DNA of 61,221 bases, taken from contig CAKZSV010000073.1 in the NCBI GenBank assembly GCA_937921485.1, positions 1-61,221 on the forward strand. Direction: 5' to 3'. Position numbers and translations under genes: made by a program. The DNA is from an uncultured bacterium. Its GTDB lineage: Bacteria; Spirochaetota; UBA4802; JAGODF01. The notes under the pieces are model-generated. The model did not search any database, had not been told where the DNA came from, and saw nothing but the letters and a program-made list of their open reading frames with translations. Shown here piece after piece: positions 1 to 9,018 of the stretch (positions within the stretch are counted from its first letter, which is position 1; every line of letters starts with the position of its first letter).

Positions 1-286
1 CATGCGAAATCGACCTCCTGAAAAACCTCCGCATATCATTGAAATAATCATACTCCCTTTGAATGAATTTTACCTTCACGCGAACTTTTGGTATTGGCAT
101 GCCCTCGCCGTCCAGGCGCTTCTGGTATTCGATTCTTCCGTGCTCCCTTTCGTACTTTGCGTGATGCCGCATTGCAGAGCGCATCACCGCGATGATTAAA
201 TCAATCATCGTGTATCCTGTGCGCTTCTCGGCGTCTTTGAGCATCATCAGCACTTCTTTCGTCATCATATAGGATGTTTTTATCAT
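1..286 (-). CDS. Small basic protein, unrecognised family (C-terminus beyond window)
   Basis: The gene starts at ATG 286 and runs off the left edge still open, so at least 95 residues are present. A purine-rich AGGAGG-type ribosome site lies just before the start. The protein begins MIKTSYMMTKEVLMMLK and has a helical, basic first half with an AMRHHAKYEREHGR motif. The second half is basic (PKVRVKVKF, then DMRRFFRRS). It somewhat resembles small DNA-binding-like proteins of spirochaetes such as DUF1564, but I am not sure of this. A second, truncated copy lies at 36681-36846 with the same upstream palindrome, which suggests autoregulation. The function is unknown; a helix-turn-helix or ribbon-helix-helix type repressor is only an inference. 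Confidence 0.6.
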   Translation of the reverse strand, partial: MIKTSYMMTKEVLMMLKDAEKRTGYTMIDLIIAVMRSAMRHHAKYEREHGRIEYQKRLDGEGMPIPKVRVKVKFIQREYDYFNDMRRFFRRSISH

Positions 287-330
287 GCTTAAGCCTCCTA
301 TGGCGTTCAATAAATGAGAAGTATTAACAT

Positions 331-348
331 ACTATATATATGAATAGT
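331..348. promoter_or_regulatory. Palindromic operator-like site over the promoter of the small gene
   Basis: ACTATATATATGAATAGT is an inverted repeat with ACTAT/ATAGT arms. On the minus strand it overlaps a TTGCAA -35-like and a TATAGT -10-like sequence 45-70 bp upstream of ATG 286. The same 18-bp arrangement occurs at 36894-36911 upstream of the second gene copy. Conservation of position suggests a repressor site, probably for the gene's own product; that part is inference. Confidence 0.55.
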
Positions 349-511
349 ATTATTGCAAGTAAAAATTTGCTTATTACAAGCCAAAAAGAGGGCGAAAAAT
401 AGAGTTTGCAGAGGCGCCAGACTACGATATTTTTAACTTGACGAAGGTCCGTATTATAATTATTTTTAATTGTTCCTTCATAACAAACGATATTATTTCA
501 GGAGGTATTCC

Positions 512-1477
512 GTGAAAAGGACAGTAGGTATGCTGACGCTTTGTATTATGACGGCTATCGCAATCGGCTGTAAAAAACAGCAGGATACGGTGGTGGCGAC
601 TCAGGGGTTTGTAAATTTCACCATTGGCGATGTGAAGCTCGTATCCCCTTCGGGAGAGCAGGTTGCCAAGGTAGGTGATGTGATTAAAGAGGGTATGACG
701 ATTGTCACCAAGGGCGACAAGTCCCAGGCTGAAATCTTCTTTGGTGATAATGCGATTAAAGTTCTGGGAAATACCAGTGTCGAAGTAAAAAAGCTTCTGA
801 CGAATATCACGCAGAACAGCAATGATTCGGAATTTTTCGTAAATAAAGGGGCGGTTTTTTCAAAGGTGAAAAAGCTTGGAAAGAACGACAGCTATTCCGT
901 TAAATCACCCACCACGACCGCAGGCGTGCGCGGTACCGAGTTTCTGCTCGAAGAAGAAGGCGGGAAGGCTGCGGTTGCCTGCATTGACGGCAAGGTTGAA
1001 TGTGTGAATAACGCCAATCCTTCCGACAAAGCCATCATTGAAAAGAACGAAGAGGCGGTGGTGGTTGCGGGCCAGAACATCGTGAAACAGCAGATCAGCG
1101 CTGACCGTCTGAAGATGCTGGACATCATCCGCAACATCAAGGAAGTCCGCGAAGATATCCGACAGCAGTACCAGAAAGCCGTGGAAGACATCAGGAAGCA
1201 GTACGAAGAAGCGAAGAAGCAGTACCGGGAAGATGTTGAAAAAGTTCGCGAACAGGCGAAAGCCGCGGTTGATGACCAGAAGGCGCGCGATAAGGCGGCA
1301 GTCGATGCGGCGAAGGGAACGTCCCAGCAGGCGGCGAAAGATGTCGTCGCGGAAGCTGGCAGCCAGATGAGTGCCGCCAAGGATTCCGCGAGCAAGGAAT
1401 CGGCAACGGGAGGTGTTCAGGATCAGATAAAACAGATGAAGCAGTTGAATAAATCCGCAGTTACTCCGCAGCAATAA
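512..1477 (+). CDS. FecR-domain lipoprotein with coiled-coil tail
   Basis: The start is the GTG at 512, six bases after AGGAGG (500-505); an upstream in-frame ATG at 470 has no ribosome site. The protein has a lipoprotein signal with lipobox AIGC at about residues 17-20, so it should be an exported lipoprotein. A FecR-type domain follows (roughly residues 30-190: VGDVIKEGMTIVT, SVKSPTTTAGVRGTEF). The last 130 residues are a long charged coiled coil built from repeats such as VREDIRQQYQKA and KQYREDVEKVREQ, ending in an Ala/Lys-rich region. No sigma factor or TonB gene adjoins it, so this is not a classical FecIR-type anti-sigma unit. In spirochaetes such proteins are common and mostly uncharacterised; an envelope or peptidoglycan-associated role is possible. 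A second FecR protein is at 42416-43111. Confidence 0.8.
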   Translation: MKRTVGMLTLCIMTAIAIGCKKQQDTVVATQGFVNFTIGDVKLVSPSGEQVAKVGDVIKEGMTIVTKGDKSQAEIFFGDNAIKVLGNTSVEVKKLLTNITQNSNDSEFFVNKGAVFSKVKKLGKNDSYSVKSPTTTAGVRGTEFLLEEEGGKAAVACIDGKVECVNNANPSDKAIIEKNEEAVVVAGQNIVKQQISADRLKMLDIIRNIKEVREDIRQQYQKAVEDIRKQYEEAKKQYREDVEKVREQAKAAVDDQKARDKAAVDAAKGTSQQAAKDVVAEAGSQMSAAKDSASKESATGGVQDQIKQMKQLNKSAVTPQQ

Positions 1478-1498
1478 GACATATACACGTAATGCAAT

Positions 1499-1530
1499 AA
1501 AGCCATCCCGGAAGGGATGGCTTTATTTTC
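1499..1530 (+). terminator. Rho-independent terminator after the FecR gene
   Basis: An 11-bp perfect stem (AAAGCCATCCC at 1499-1509 pairing with GGGATGGCTTT at 1514-1524) with a GGAA loop is followed by ATTTT. It lies 22 bp after the stop codon. Confidence 0.9.
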
Positions 1531-1626
1531 GCTTTTTTCTTAAGGTATTTACTGAAAAAAATAATTTACATAAAATCCAATACTACCATTCAATCCACAT
1601 AAGATCAGAATCAGCAGGGTGAAGTG

Positions 1627-2409
1627 ATGTCAATACAGCTCGCATTCTTAGGAACAGGCACGTGCAATGCAACCGCACGCAATCCGATGTCGCTTGCAAT
1701 ATCAAATGGAAGCGAGGTGATACTTGTCGATGCCGGCGGAGGGGCCTACCATCAGCTTGCGCGGCTTTCGTCCGATGCGTTTTACTATAAAAACATCTCC
1801 ACGATATTCATAACGCACTTCCACATCGACCATGTGTCGGGGCTGCCGGACCTTTTGTGGGGAGAGATGTGGGACCAGCTCGGAAGGCGGGATGCGCCTC
1901 TGGTGATTGTGGGCCCCGTGGGCCTTCATAATTTTTTTAATGACCGCCTTCTGCCTTTTTTAGGGGATTATCCTTTGCCATTTGAGGTGAAGCTTATTGA
2001 GCTTGCTGATGGGGCAGTATTTGAAGGTGATTACTTCACCGCGCGTTCATATCATCTGAATCACGGAGAATTCTCCACGGGATATCTTTTTGAATTTTCA
2101 TCATGCCGGCTGGCCGTTTCCGGCGACACGGGTTACTGCGAAAATCTGATGCGCCTTCTTCGCGAATCCGACGCTGCGGTACTCGAATGGTCAATAACCG
2201 ATTTCAATACCTATCCCGGGCATCTGGCATCGAGCGATATAATAAAATTAATTAAGCTCGACGCTCTGCCCCCCAGAACATACATTGTCCATATGTATCC
2301 GGTTGCCGGAAAAAATGCCGACGAACAGGTGCGCCAGTGCAGAGAAATCTTAGGCGAAAAGTCCCCTGCGGTATTTTTCCCGAAAGACCTTGAAATTATA
2401 AATCTTTAA
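1627..2409 (+). CDS. Metallo-beta-lactamase-fold hydrolase (RNase Z-like)
   Basis: This is a two-domain-free MBL-fold protein of about 260 residues. FITHFHIDHVSGLPDLLW (about residues 57-74) is the HxHxDH zinc motif. The later histidines and aspartates (LNHGEF, AVSGDTGYCENL, YIVHMYP) complete a dinuclear metal site. N-terminal FLGTGT and LVDAGGG are typical of the RNase Z/ElaC-like branch. ATG 1627 is preferred over GTG 1624, one codon upstream. The gene is followed after a few bases by a MoxR ATPase and a CoxE-like protein on the same strand, so the three are probably cotranscribed. The actual substrate cannot be read from sequence. True tRNase Z has an exosite that I do not see clearly, so a general phosphodiesterase or hydrolase is as likely. 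Confidence 0.8.
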   Translation: MSIQLAFLGTGTCNATARNPMSLAISNGSEVILVDAGGGAYHQLARLSSDAFYYKNISTIFITHFHIDHVSGLPDLLWGEMWDQLGRRDAPLVIVGPVGLHNFFNDRLLPFLGDYPLPFEVKLIELADGAVFEGDYFTARSYHLNHGEFSTGYLFEFSSCRLAVSGDTGYCENLMRLLRESDAAVLEWSITDFNTYPGHLASSDIIKLIKLDALPPRTYIVHMYPVAGKNADEQVRQCREILGEKSPAVFFPKDLEIINL

Positions 2410-2421
2410 AAGGAGATGTTC

Positions 2422-3279
2422 ATGAATTACTTCAAAGGCACCGACGAATATGTCCTATCGCCCGCGCTGCGCGACATCGTCAATGTTTCGATTGCGCTGG
2501 GGAGGCCTCTGCTTATCAAAGGAGAGCCCGGCACGGGAAAGACGCTTCTTGCCCATTCCATCGCAAAGGGGTTGGGTAAAGAGCTCATCATCTGGAATAT
2601 CAAATCAACAACCAAGGCACGTGAAGGTCTGTATGTGTACGATACCGTCCAGCGATTGAACGATTCCCGTTTCGGCGATAAGGACGTGTCGAATATAAAA
2701 CAATACATTCAGCTTGGAAAACTCGGCCTGGCATTCAGTTCCAAAGAACAGGTGGTGCTTCTCATCGATGAAATCGATAAGGCCGATATAGAATTTCCAA
2801 ACGACCTTCTCAATGAGCTCGACGAGATGAGCTTCTATATCCCTGAAACCGCTGAAACCATCAAAGCAATACACCGGCCCATTGTGATTATAACATCTAA
2901 CAGCGAAAAGGAATTGCCCGATCCGTTCCTGCGCCGCTGTGTTTTTCACTACATCGAGTTTCCCGACGAAAACCTCATGGAAGAGATTGTGCGCGTGCAC
3001 TATCCCGATCTGGACAAAAAGCTTTTGCGCGAGTGCCTGAAAAAATTCTACTGGCTGCGCGAGTTCGATCAGCTCCGCAAAAAACCTTCTACCAGCGAAC
3101 TCATCGACTGGATACAGGCGCTGCTTGCAGGAGGCATTTCTCCGAAAATTGTGGAAAGCGAACTTCCTTTCTTAGGCGCGCTTTTGAAGAAAAAAGAGGA
3201 CATGGATCTTGTGACAAATTCGCCGAAAAATCATTACGGCTACAACTCGAGTTCAAGAACGTCGAGAAATGTTTATTAA
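2422..3279 (+). CDS. MoxR-family AAA+ ATPase
   Basis: The start is ATG 2422, six bases after GGAG; ATG 2416 abuts the ribosome site. Walker A is GEPGTGKT (about residues 37-44), Walker B is VVLLIDEIDKAD, sensor 1 is VIITSNSEKELPDPFLRR. Short AAA+ ATPases of this kind (about 285 residues) act as metallo-enzyme or protein-complex chaperones together with a von Willebrand A protein. Here the CoxE-like VWA gene overlaps its 3' end by 11 bp, which supports a functional pair. Members of the MoxR/CoxD group help mature Mo-Cu CO dehydrogenase or similar enzymes, but no such enzyme is in this window, so the client is unknown. Confidence 0.85.
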   Translation: MNYFKGTDEYVLSPALRDIVNVSIALGRPLLIKGEPGTGKTLLAHSIAKGLGKELIIWNIKSTTKAREGLYVYDTVQRLNDSRFGDKDVSNIKQYIQLGKLGLAFSSKEQVVLLIDEIDKADIEFPNDLLNELDEMSFYIPETAETIKAIHRPIVIITSNSEKELPDPFLRRCVFHYIEFPDENLMEEIVRVHYPDLDKKLLRECLKKFYWLREFDQLRKKPSTSELIDWIQALLAGGISPKIVESELPFLGALLKKKEDMDLVTNSPKNHYGYNSSSRTSRNVY

Positions 3280-4456
3280 TTTTTTTTACAACTTGAAAGC
3301 GAATGGCGTTCCGGTGTCGCTGCATGAATGGCTGACGCTGCATCAGGCGCTTGCGCTCAACCTCAACGATTGCAGCCTCACGCAGTTCTACTACATGTCG
3401 CGGGCGATTCTGGTGAAAAATGAAATTCATTTCGACCGCTTCGATATCGCATTCTTAGATACGTTCAAGGACATTGAAACGACGGATGAGATGCTCGAAA
3501 AAATTTTAGAAGGCTTAAAAAAGGTCAAAGAGCTGAAACTCACCGAAGAGGAAAAGCGGCAGATTGAAGAGCTCGATCTCGACCAGGTGCTGAAAAATTT
3601 CGAGGAACAGCTTCGCGAAGGACACTATAAAAATCATGTGGGCGGCAATAAGGCAATCGGAACCGGCGGCAGGTCCACCCAGGGAGCGTGGGGGTACAAT
3701 CCCGCTGGCATACGAATTGGTCAGGGGGAGTCGCGCCATCGCAGGGCTGTGCAGATAGCGGAAAAGCGAAGCTTCCGCAATTATTCCAACAACATCACGC
3801 TCGATACGCGGCAAATGCGGGTGGCGCTTTCGCATCTTCGTTCGCTTCTTCCTATTGCACCCGAAGAAAAGCTCGACCTTGAAAATACCATCGATGCTAC
3901 GTGCAAAAACGCCGGTGAGCTTGAGTTTATATGGCAGAATAAAGAAAAAAAAGCATCCAAGGTGATGCTGCTTATGGATGTGGGCGGCTCCATGACGCCG
4001 TATTCCAGCCTGGTGGAACTGCTCTTCTCCGCCGCATCATCGCAGATAAACCGGTTTAAGCATTATTATTTTCATAACTGCATCTATCAGGACCTGTGGA
4101 CCGATATTGAACGCCGCGAATCCATATCCACGCAGGAAATGCTTCGCAACGAGGACGACGATTTCAAAGTCATCATCGTGGGCGACGCTGAAATGGCGCC
4201 GTCGGAACTCACCTGGCGCAATGGTGCCATCGATTACTGGTATCATAACGACACCCCCGGCATTGTCTGGCTTCAGCGCATCCGCGATAAATTCAAGGAT
4301 TCGGTCTGGCTCAATCCCCTTCCGTCCCGCTCGTGGGATTTTATTCACACCGCGCGCCTCATACGGGACGTTTTTCCCATGTTTGAACTGACGCTTGAAG
4401 GGCTCGATGATGCGGTTCGGCATCTGATGAAAAGCGCGGGAAGAGTGTATTTTTGA
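3269..4456 (+). CDS. VWA-domain CoxE-like protein
   Basis: The N-terminus FINFFYNLKANGVPVSLHEWLTL is characteristic of CoxE/YeaD-like partners of MoxR ATPases. The C-terminal half contains a von Willebrand A-type domain with the start of a metal-ion site, LLMDVGGSMTPYSS (about residues 234-247), where the usual DxSxS is DVGGS, so one serine is replaced. The protein is about 395 residues, normal for the family. It overlaps the MoxR gene by 11 bp, implying translational coupling. Its likely role is to recruit the ATPase to a client complex in the cytoplasm. The altered metal-binding motif is worth noting, although it occurs in many CoxE-like proteins. Confidence 0.8.
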   Translation: MFINFFYNLKANGVPVSLHEWLTLHQALALNLNDCSLTQFYYMSRAILVKNEIHFDRFDIAFLDTFKDIETTDEMLEKILEGLKKVKELKLTEEEKRQIEELDLDQVLKNFEEQLREGHYKNHVGGNKAIGTGGRSTQGAWGYNPAGIRIGQGESRHRRAVQIAEKRSFRNYSNNITLDTRQMRVALSHLRSLLPIAPEEKLDLENTIDATCKNAGELEFIWQNKEKKASKVMLLMDVGGSMTPYSSLVELLFSAASSQINRFKHYYFHNCIYQDLWTDIERRESISTQEMLRNEDDDFKVIIVGDAEMAPSELTWRNGAIDYWYHNDTPGIVWLQRIRDKFKDSVWLNPLPSRSWDFIHTARLIRDVFPMFELTLEGLDDAVRHLMKSAGRVYF

Positions 4457-4521
4457 ATTCCCGTTTTTCAAAAAAATATTTGACATAATCTCTCGTAAGT
4501 ATAAGAGCTTCTTTGTAGAAC

Positions 4522-5463
4522 ATGAGTGGCTTACAGCGAAAGGACCTGCTCGATATAGAATCACTGTCGGTTGATGAAATCAAGCTGATTTGTGAGTCGG
4601 CGAAGTATTTCAAAGACCTTTTTACCCGCTCAGTAAAAACCGTGCCGGTGCTTCGAGGCAAAACCGTATGCCTCCTTTTTTATGAGCCTTCAACCCGCAC
4701 CCGCATCAGCTTCGAGCTTGCCGCCAAGAGGCTTTCCGCGGACCTCATCAATATTTCCGTCCAGACATCAAGCGTGGTGAAGGGGGAATCCCTCATCGAT
4801 ACCGTGCATACGCTCGAGGCCATGAAGGCCGATATCATTGTCATGCGTCATGCGGTGTCTCTGGCACCGCATTTTTTATCCCGCAACATACGCTCCTCGG
4901 TCATCAACGCGGGCGATGGCTTTCACGCGCATCCCACACAGGCGCTTTTAGACGCGTATTCAGTTATGGAGAAGCGGGGAAATATTGAGGGATTGCACAT
5001 CGGCATCATCGGCGATATTCTCCATTCGCGCGTCGCGCGATCCGACATCAGCGTGTTTAAAATGCTCGGTGCTAAGGTGACGCTCTGCGGGCCTCCCACG
5101 CTCGTGCCCGATGAATTCAAACAGTATGGTGTTGAGATTGCCTATGATCTCGATGAGATTTTGCCTGAGCTTGACGCCATTCAAATGCTTCGAATTCAGA
5201 AAGAGCGCCAGCGCGGCAATATGTTTCCCTCCATTCGGGAATATCATAAACTTTTCGCGCTCACGTCCCAGCGCCTGCAGCGCTGCAAGAAGGACATCAT
5301 CATCATGCATCCCGGGCCGATGAACCGCGGGGTTGAAATTCAGGATGCAGTAGCGGACAGCCCGAGTGCCATCATCAACGAACAGGTGACCAACGGCGTG
5401 GCGGTGCGCATGGCAATCTTCTATCTTCTTGCGGGAGGAGCTCCTCTCGAAGGAATTGCATAA
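4522..5463 (+). CDS. pyrB: Aspartate carbamoyltransferase catalytic subunit
   Basis: PyrB condenses carbamoyl phosphate with aspartate to give carbamoyl aspartate in de novo pyrimidine synthesis (cytoplasm). The carbamoyl-phosphate loop FYEPSTRTR (STRTR at residues 57-61) is intact. HPTQALLD and MHPGPMNRGVEI further along are also diagnostic. The length of 313 residues is normal. The stop codon overlaps the ATG of pyrC by one base, so the two are translationally coupled. No regulatory subunit gene (pyrI) is nearby. Confidence 0.97.
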   Translation: MSGLQRKDLLDIESLSVDEIKLICESAKYFKDLFTRSVKTVPVLRGKTVCLLFYEPSTRTRISFELAAKRLSADLINISVQTSSVVKGESLIDTVHTLEAMKADIIVMRHAVSLAPHFLSRNIRSSVINAGDGFHAHPTQALLDAYSVMEKRGNIEGLHIGIIGDILHSRVARSDISVFKMLGAKVTLCGPPTLVPDEFKQYGVEIAYDLDEILPELDAIQMLRIQKERQRGNMFPSIREYHKLFALTSQRLQRCKKDIIIMHPGPMNRGVEIQDAVADSPSAIINEQVTNGVAVRMAIFYLLAGGAPLEGIA

Positions 5464-6749
5464 TGGCAATGAAATTATTAATTCAAAACGGCAGGGTGAT
5501 AGACCCGGCACGCGGGTTCGATGACATCGCAGATGTACTGATTCGCGGCTCCATTATTGAAAAAATCGGGAAAAAAATTCCGCTTGATGAAGTCCACGAG
5601 CGCATCAATGCCTCAGGATGCGTGGTGCTTCCGGGCCTCATCGACATGCATGTGCATTTCCGCGAGCCGGGCCGTGAAGATGAGGAGACCATCATCGGCG
5701 GATCGCAGATTGCCGCGAAAGGAGGCTTTACGTCCGTCTGCACCATGCCCAATACCACGCCGGTGATTGACAATCAGGCGCTGGTGCGGTTCATTAAACT
5801 CGAAGCGGAAAACGGGCCTATCAATGTCTACCCAATCGCCACCGTCACCAAAGGCGCTCTGGGAGAAGAAATTTCCGAAATGGGCGAGCTGGTGAAAGCA
5901 GGTGCGGTTGGTTTTTCCGATGACGGAAATCCGGTGATGAACTCTCTGGTGATGCGAAGAGCTCTCGAGTATGCGCGCATGTTCGGCCGTCCCATCATCT
6001 CGCACGCGGAGGACCTTTCGCTTTCCGACGAAGGGATTATGAATGAAGGACGGAACTCTGTGCTGCTCGGGCTGAAAGGCATTCCCCGCGAGGCAGAGGA
6101 GGTGATGATTTCGCGCGATGTGCTGCTTGCACGCCTCACTCAGGGGAAACTGCACATCGCCCATGTCTCCTCCGGCGGTTCGGTGGAGATTATCAAGCGC
6201 GCCAAAGCCGCCGGCACCTGTGTGACCTGCGAAACAGCGCCGCACTACTTTTCGCTCACCGATGACGCGGTTGCGCAATTTCTTTCAATGGCAAAGATGA
6301 ATCCGCCGCTTCGCACCGAAGATGACAGGAAAAAAATCATTGAAGGCCTGCGCGACGGCACCATCGATGTCATCGCCACCGACCACGCGCCGCATTTGAG
6401 CAACGAAAAAATGCAGGAAATCGCCTACGCGCCGTTTGGCATTGTGGGGCTGGAAACAGCCGTGCCGCTGGTGATCACCGAACTCATCAGGAAGCAAAAT
6501 TTTTCCTTCATTGAAGCCTTCGCGAAGCTCACTGTGAATCCCGCGCGGATACTGGGCATTGATGCGGGAATGCTTGCCGAAGGAAAAGCCGCGGACATCG
6601 CTATCATCAATCCAGAGAAAAAAATCATCATCGACGAGGCGTTTATTGCTTCAAAATGCAAAAACACCCCCTTTCTTGGAATGGAACTTTTCGGCTCGGT
6701 CGAGTACACCATCTGCAGCGGGAAAATCGTGTACAGAAAAGCGCAGTAG
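5463..6749 (+). CDS. pyrC: Dihydroorotase
   Basis: This amidohydrolase cyclises carbamoyl aspartate to dihydroorotate, the step after PyrB. The metal site motif DMHVHFREPG (residues 61-70, His63 and His65) and the later ATDHAPH (catalytic Asp) are intact, as is the substrate region TMPNTTP. The length of 428 residues fits the class I type that associates with aspartate carbamoyltransferase in some bacteria. The one-base overlap with pyrB supports a common operon. Confidence 0.97.
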   Translation: MAMKLLIQNGRVIDPARGFDDIADVLIRGSIIEKIGKKIPLDEVHERINASGCVVLPGLIDMHVHFREPGREDEETIIGGSQIAAKGGFTSVCTMPNTTPVIDNQALVRFIKLEAENGPINVYPIATVTKGALGEEISEMGELVKAGAVGFSDDGNPVMNSLVMRRALEYARMFGRPIISHAEDLSLSDEGIMNEGRNSVLLGLKGIPREAEEVMISRDVLLARLTQGKLHIAHVSSGGSVEIIKRAKAAGTCVTCETAPHYFSLTDDAVAQFLSMAKMNPPLRTEDDRKKIIEGLRDGTIDVIATDHAPHLSNEKMQEIAYAPFGIVGLETAVPLVITELIRKQNFSFIEAFAKLTVNPARILGIDAGMLAEGKAADIAIINPEKKIIIDEAFIASKCKNTPFLGMELFGSVEYTICSGKIVYRKAQ

Positions 6750-6842
6750 CTTTGCGATGAAATTATTCATTCACAGCAATGAATAACACCAGATCATGAA
6801 CTCTGATTTTTCGTGTAATAATTCTTATCGCGTAATGTTGTT

Positions 6843-8024
6843 ATGACAATTAGCAAAAAAATCTCAAAGCCTGTAATCCTTGCGGTTGATGACAATCTCC
6901 AGAACCTGCAGGTCATTGGGAGCGTCATCAGCGGCAATATCTCCTGCGATCTTCGCATAGCCAGAAGCGGGATTGAAGCGCTTGCGCTTGTTGAGAATAT
7001 CATACCGGATCTGATTCTCCTTGATATAAACATGCCGGAAATGGATGGTTACGAAGTGTGTCGCAGGATTAAGTCCGTAGAATCGCTGAAAGACGTCCCG
7101 GTTATTTTCATCACCGCGCTGGGGGAGAGCGAAAGCATCGTACGTGGATTTGAAGCGGGCGGTTCGGATTATGTGGTGAAGCCATTCGATCCTCTGGAGT
7201 TGACAGCCCGCGCCCGCACCCACCTCGAACTTCGGCTTTCACGGCTCGAACTCGAGCGTATTAACAGGGATCTTGCGGAACGCAACGAAAAGATGGAGAA
7301 GGATCTTAAAGTTGCCCAGATGGTCATGAAGGGCCTTGTCTCGATGAAAAAACCGCATCTGGAGAGAATGAATGTAGAATTTAGATATCTGCCCTTAGAC
7401 AGAGTGGGTGGAGACTATTTTCGTTTTTTCCCCATGCCGGATGGCCAGCTGGGTTTGTTCTTATGCGATGTTACCGGCCATGGCGTTGCCGCGGCGCTTT
7501 TTATTTCATTGATTAAGTCGGTCACCGATCGTATTCAATCCGAAAAAGGCGATAAGCCGGCAGAATTTATGCGTATGCTCAATCTGGAACTGCTGGGAAA
7601 GATGACATCGTATTTTATTACCGGACTGTATTTGTATTTTTTCCGGGAACCATCTGGAAAAACCCTGCTCGCTTTTACAAACGGCGGTCATCCAAAGCCT
7701 GTGCTCATCCGCAAGGGTATTGCCTCGTTCCTTGGAGAAATCAGCACTCTGGTAGGCGTGCATGGAAAAGCAGTGTATCAGCAATTTACAATTCCGCTTG
7801 AAAGCGGCGATCGGATTTTCCTTTATACTGACGGGATACCAGAAACACGCAACTGCAATGACGAAATGATAGGTTTTGCGGAGGAACTGCGGAGTCTTTT
7901 TGAGCGCGCCAATGTGCACAACCTTAATGAGACCTTGAATGCGATATTTGATAATCTTGAGAAATTCCGCGGATCAAAAGAGTTCGAAGACGATATAACC
8001 ATCATCGCTTTCGATATACTTTAA
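6843..8024 (+). CDS. Response regulator with PP2C/RsbU-type phosphatase output
   Basis: An N-terminal receiver domain (residues about 12-128) has the phospho-acceptor in LILLDINMP (Asp61) and the conserved Lys in VVKPFDP. A short coiled linker leads to a SpoIIE/RsbU-like serine phosphatase domain (about 175-390) with the metal-binding aspartates in GGDYF, DVTGHG, LYTDG and DDITI. Proteins of this design dephosphorylate an anti-sigma-factor antagonist, so a partner-switching stress pathway is the likely output. No anti-sigma or antagonist gene adjoins it. It converges on the REC-GGDEF gene at 8051-9013, leaving 26 bp between the two stops. Confidence 0.9.
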   Translation: MTISKKISKPVILAVDDNLQNLQVIGSVISGNISCDLRIARSGIEALALVENIIPDLILLDINMPEMDGYEVCRRIKSVESLKDVPVIFITALGESESIVRGFEAGGSDYVVKPFDPLELTARARTHLELRLSRLELERINRDLAERNEKMEKDLKVAQMVMKGLVSMKKPHLERMNVEFRYLPLDRVGGDYFRFFPMPDGQLGLFLCDVTGHGVAAALFISLIKSVTDRIQSEKGDKPAEFMRMLNLELLGKMTSYFITGLYLYFFREPSGKTLLAFTNGGHPKPVLIRKGIASFLGEISTLVGVHGKAVYQQFTIPLESGDRIFLYTDGIPETRNCNDEMIGFAEELRSLFERANVHNLNETLNAIFDNLEKFRGSKEFEDDITIIAFDIL

Positions 8025-8050
8025 TTATTCTTAAACGCAAAGCATATCCG

Positions 8051-9013
8051 TCATTTCTCGTCGGCGGCAAGAGAAGAGTACGTGACGACCCTGTTTCTTC
8101 CAAGATTTTTTCCTCGATACAGCGCTCTATCGGCTTTGCTGATCGTCGTATCGATTCCCGACTTTATATCAAAATCTGATACGCCGAACGTCATGGTAAC
8201 GGCGATATCCTTACCGGAATAGCGGATCGAAGATGCTCCGAGAATGCTTCGGATTTTTTCTGCAAGAATGGCAGCGCCTGCTTCGTCAGTTTCGGGAAGC
8301 AAGAAAAGAAATTCCTCGCCGCCCCATCGCGCCAGCACATCCTGCGCCCTGATTGTATCTTTCAAAATTTTTGCTATGGAGGAAAGCACAATGTCGCCGC
8401 ATTCATGTCCGTAAGTGTCGTTTATCTTCTTGAAATGATCAATATCAGAAATGATGACAGCGAAAGATTTTTTCCCGCGACCGGCACGGTGAACTTCTTC
8501 ATGTAACTTTTCCATAATATGCAGTCTGGTCGCAAGCCCGGTGAGAAAATCGGTGCGGACGGATTCATTCAGTTCCTTAGTCTTATTAAGCAGTTGCTGG
8601 CTTAGCATTTCAAGAGATTCGGCATAGGTTTTCAATTCTTCGCGAGCTTTTAAAAGTTCCATGTGCGTATTGATTCTTGCGTTCAGTTCACGAGGATTGA
8701 AAGGTTTTGTCACGTAATCCACCCCGCCCGCCTCAAATCCTGCCATCACATCATCGGGATCGTTTCGCGCGGTGATGAAAATTACGGGTATGTGCGATGT
8801 TTCCTCGGATTGTTTCAGGGCACGGCAGACGCTGTAGCCATCCATACCGGGCATCATCACATCCAGAAGAATGAGATCCGGCAGCTCTTTTTTTGCAATT
8901 TCACATGCCGATGTGCCTTCAGTTGCCACAATAATATCATATTGATCTTTAAGCAGGTCGCCAAGAAAGGTGATATTTGCCGGTGTATCATCTGCAATTA
9001 ATATTTTTTTCAT
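8051..9013 (-). CDS. Response regulator diguanylate cyclase (REC-GGDEF)
   Basis: A receiver domain (phospho-acceptor Asp51 in LILLDVMMP; Lys in TKPFNP) is joined through a coiled linker to a GGDEF domain. The active-site motif is RWGGEEF, and the product-inhibition I-site (RAQD, five residues before GGEEF) is present. The enzyme should therefore be an active, feedback-inhibited diguanylate cyclase making cyclic-di-GMP when phosphorylated. It starts 5 bp after the stop of the hybrid histidine kinase gene upstream (9019-11907), and the two are surely cotranscribed and probably a cognate pair. Confidence 0.92.
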   Translation of the reverse strand: MKKILIADDTPANITFLGDLLKDQYDIIVATEGTSACEIAKKELPDLILLDVMMPGMDGYSVCRALKQSEETSHIPVIFITARNDPDDVMAGFEAGGVDYVTKPFNPRELNARINTHMELLKAREELKTYAESLEMLSQQLLNKTKELNESVRTDFLTGLATRLHIMEKLHEEVHRAGRGKKSFAVIISDIDHFKKINDTYGHECGDIVLSSIAKILKDTIRAQDVLARWGGEEFLFLLPETDEAGAAILAEKIRSILGASSIRYSGKDIAVTMTFGVSDFDIKSGIDTTISKADRALYRGKNLGRNRVVTYSSLAADEK

Positions 9014-9018
9014 CTCTG

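Noticed and set aside
470..511. N-terminal extension of the first FecR protein from ATG 470
   Set aside because: The GTG at 512 has a strong ribosome site and places the lipoprotein signal correctly.
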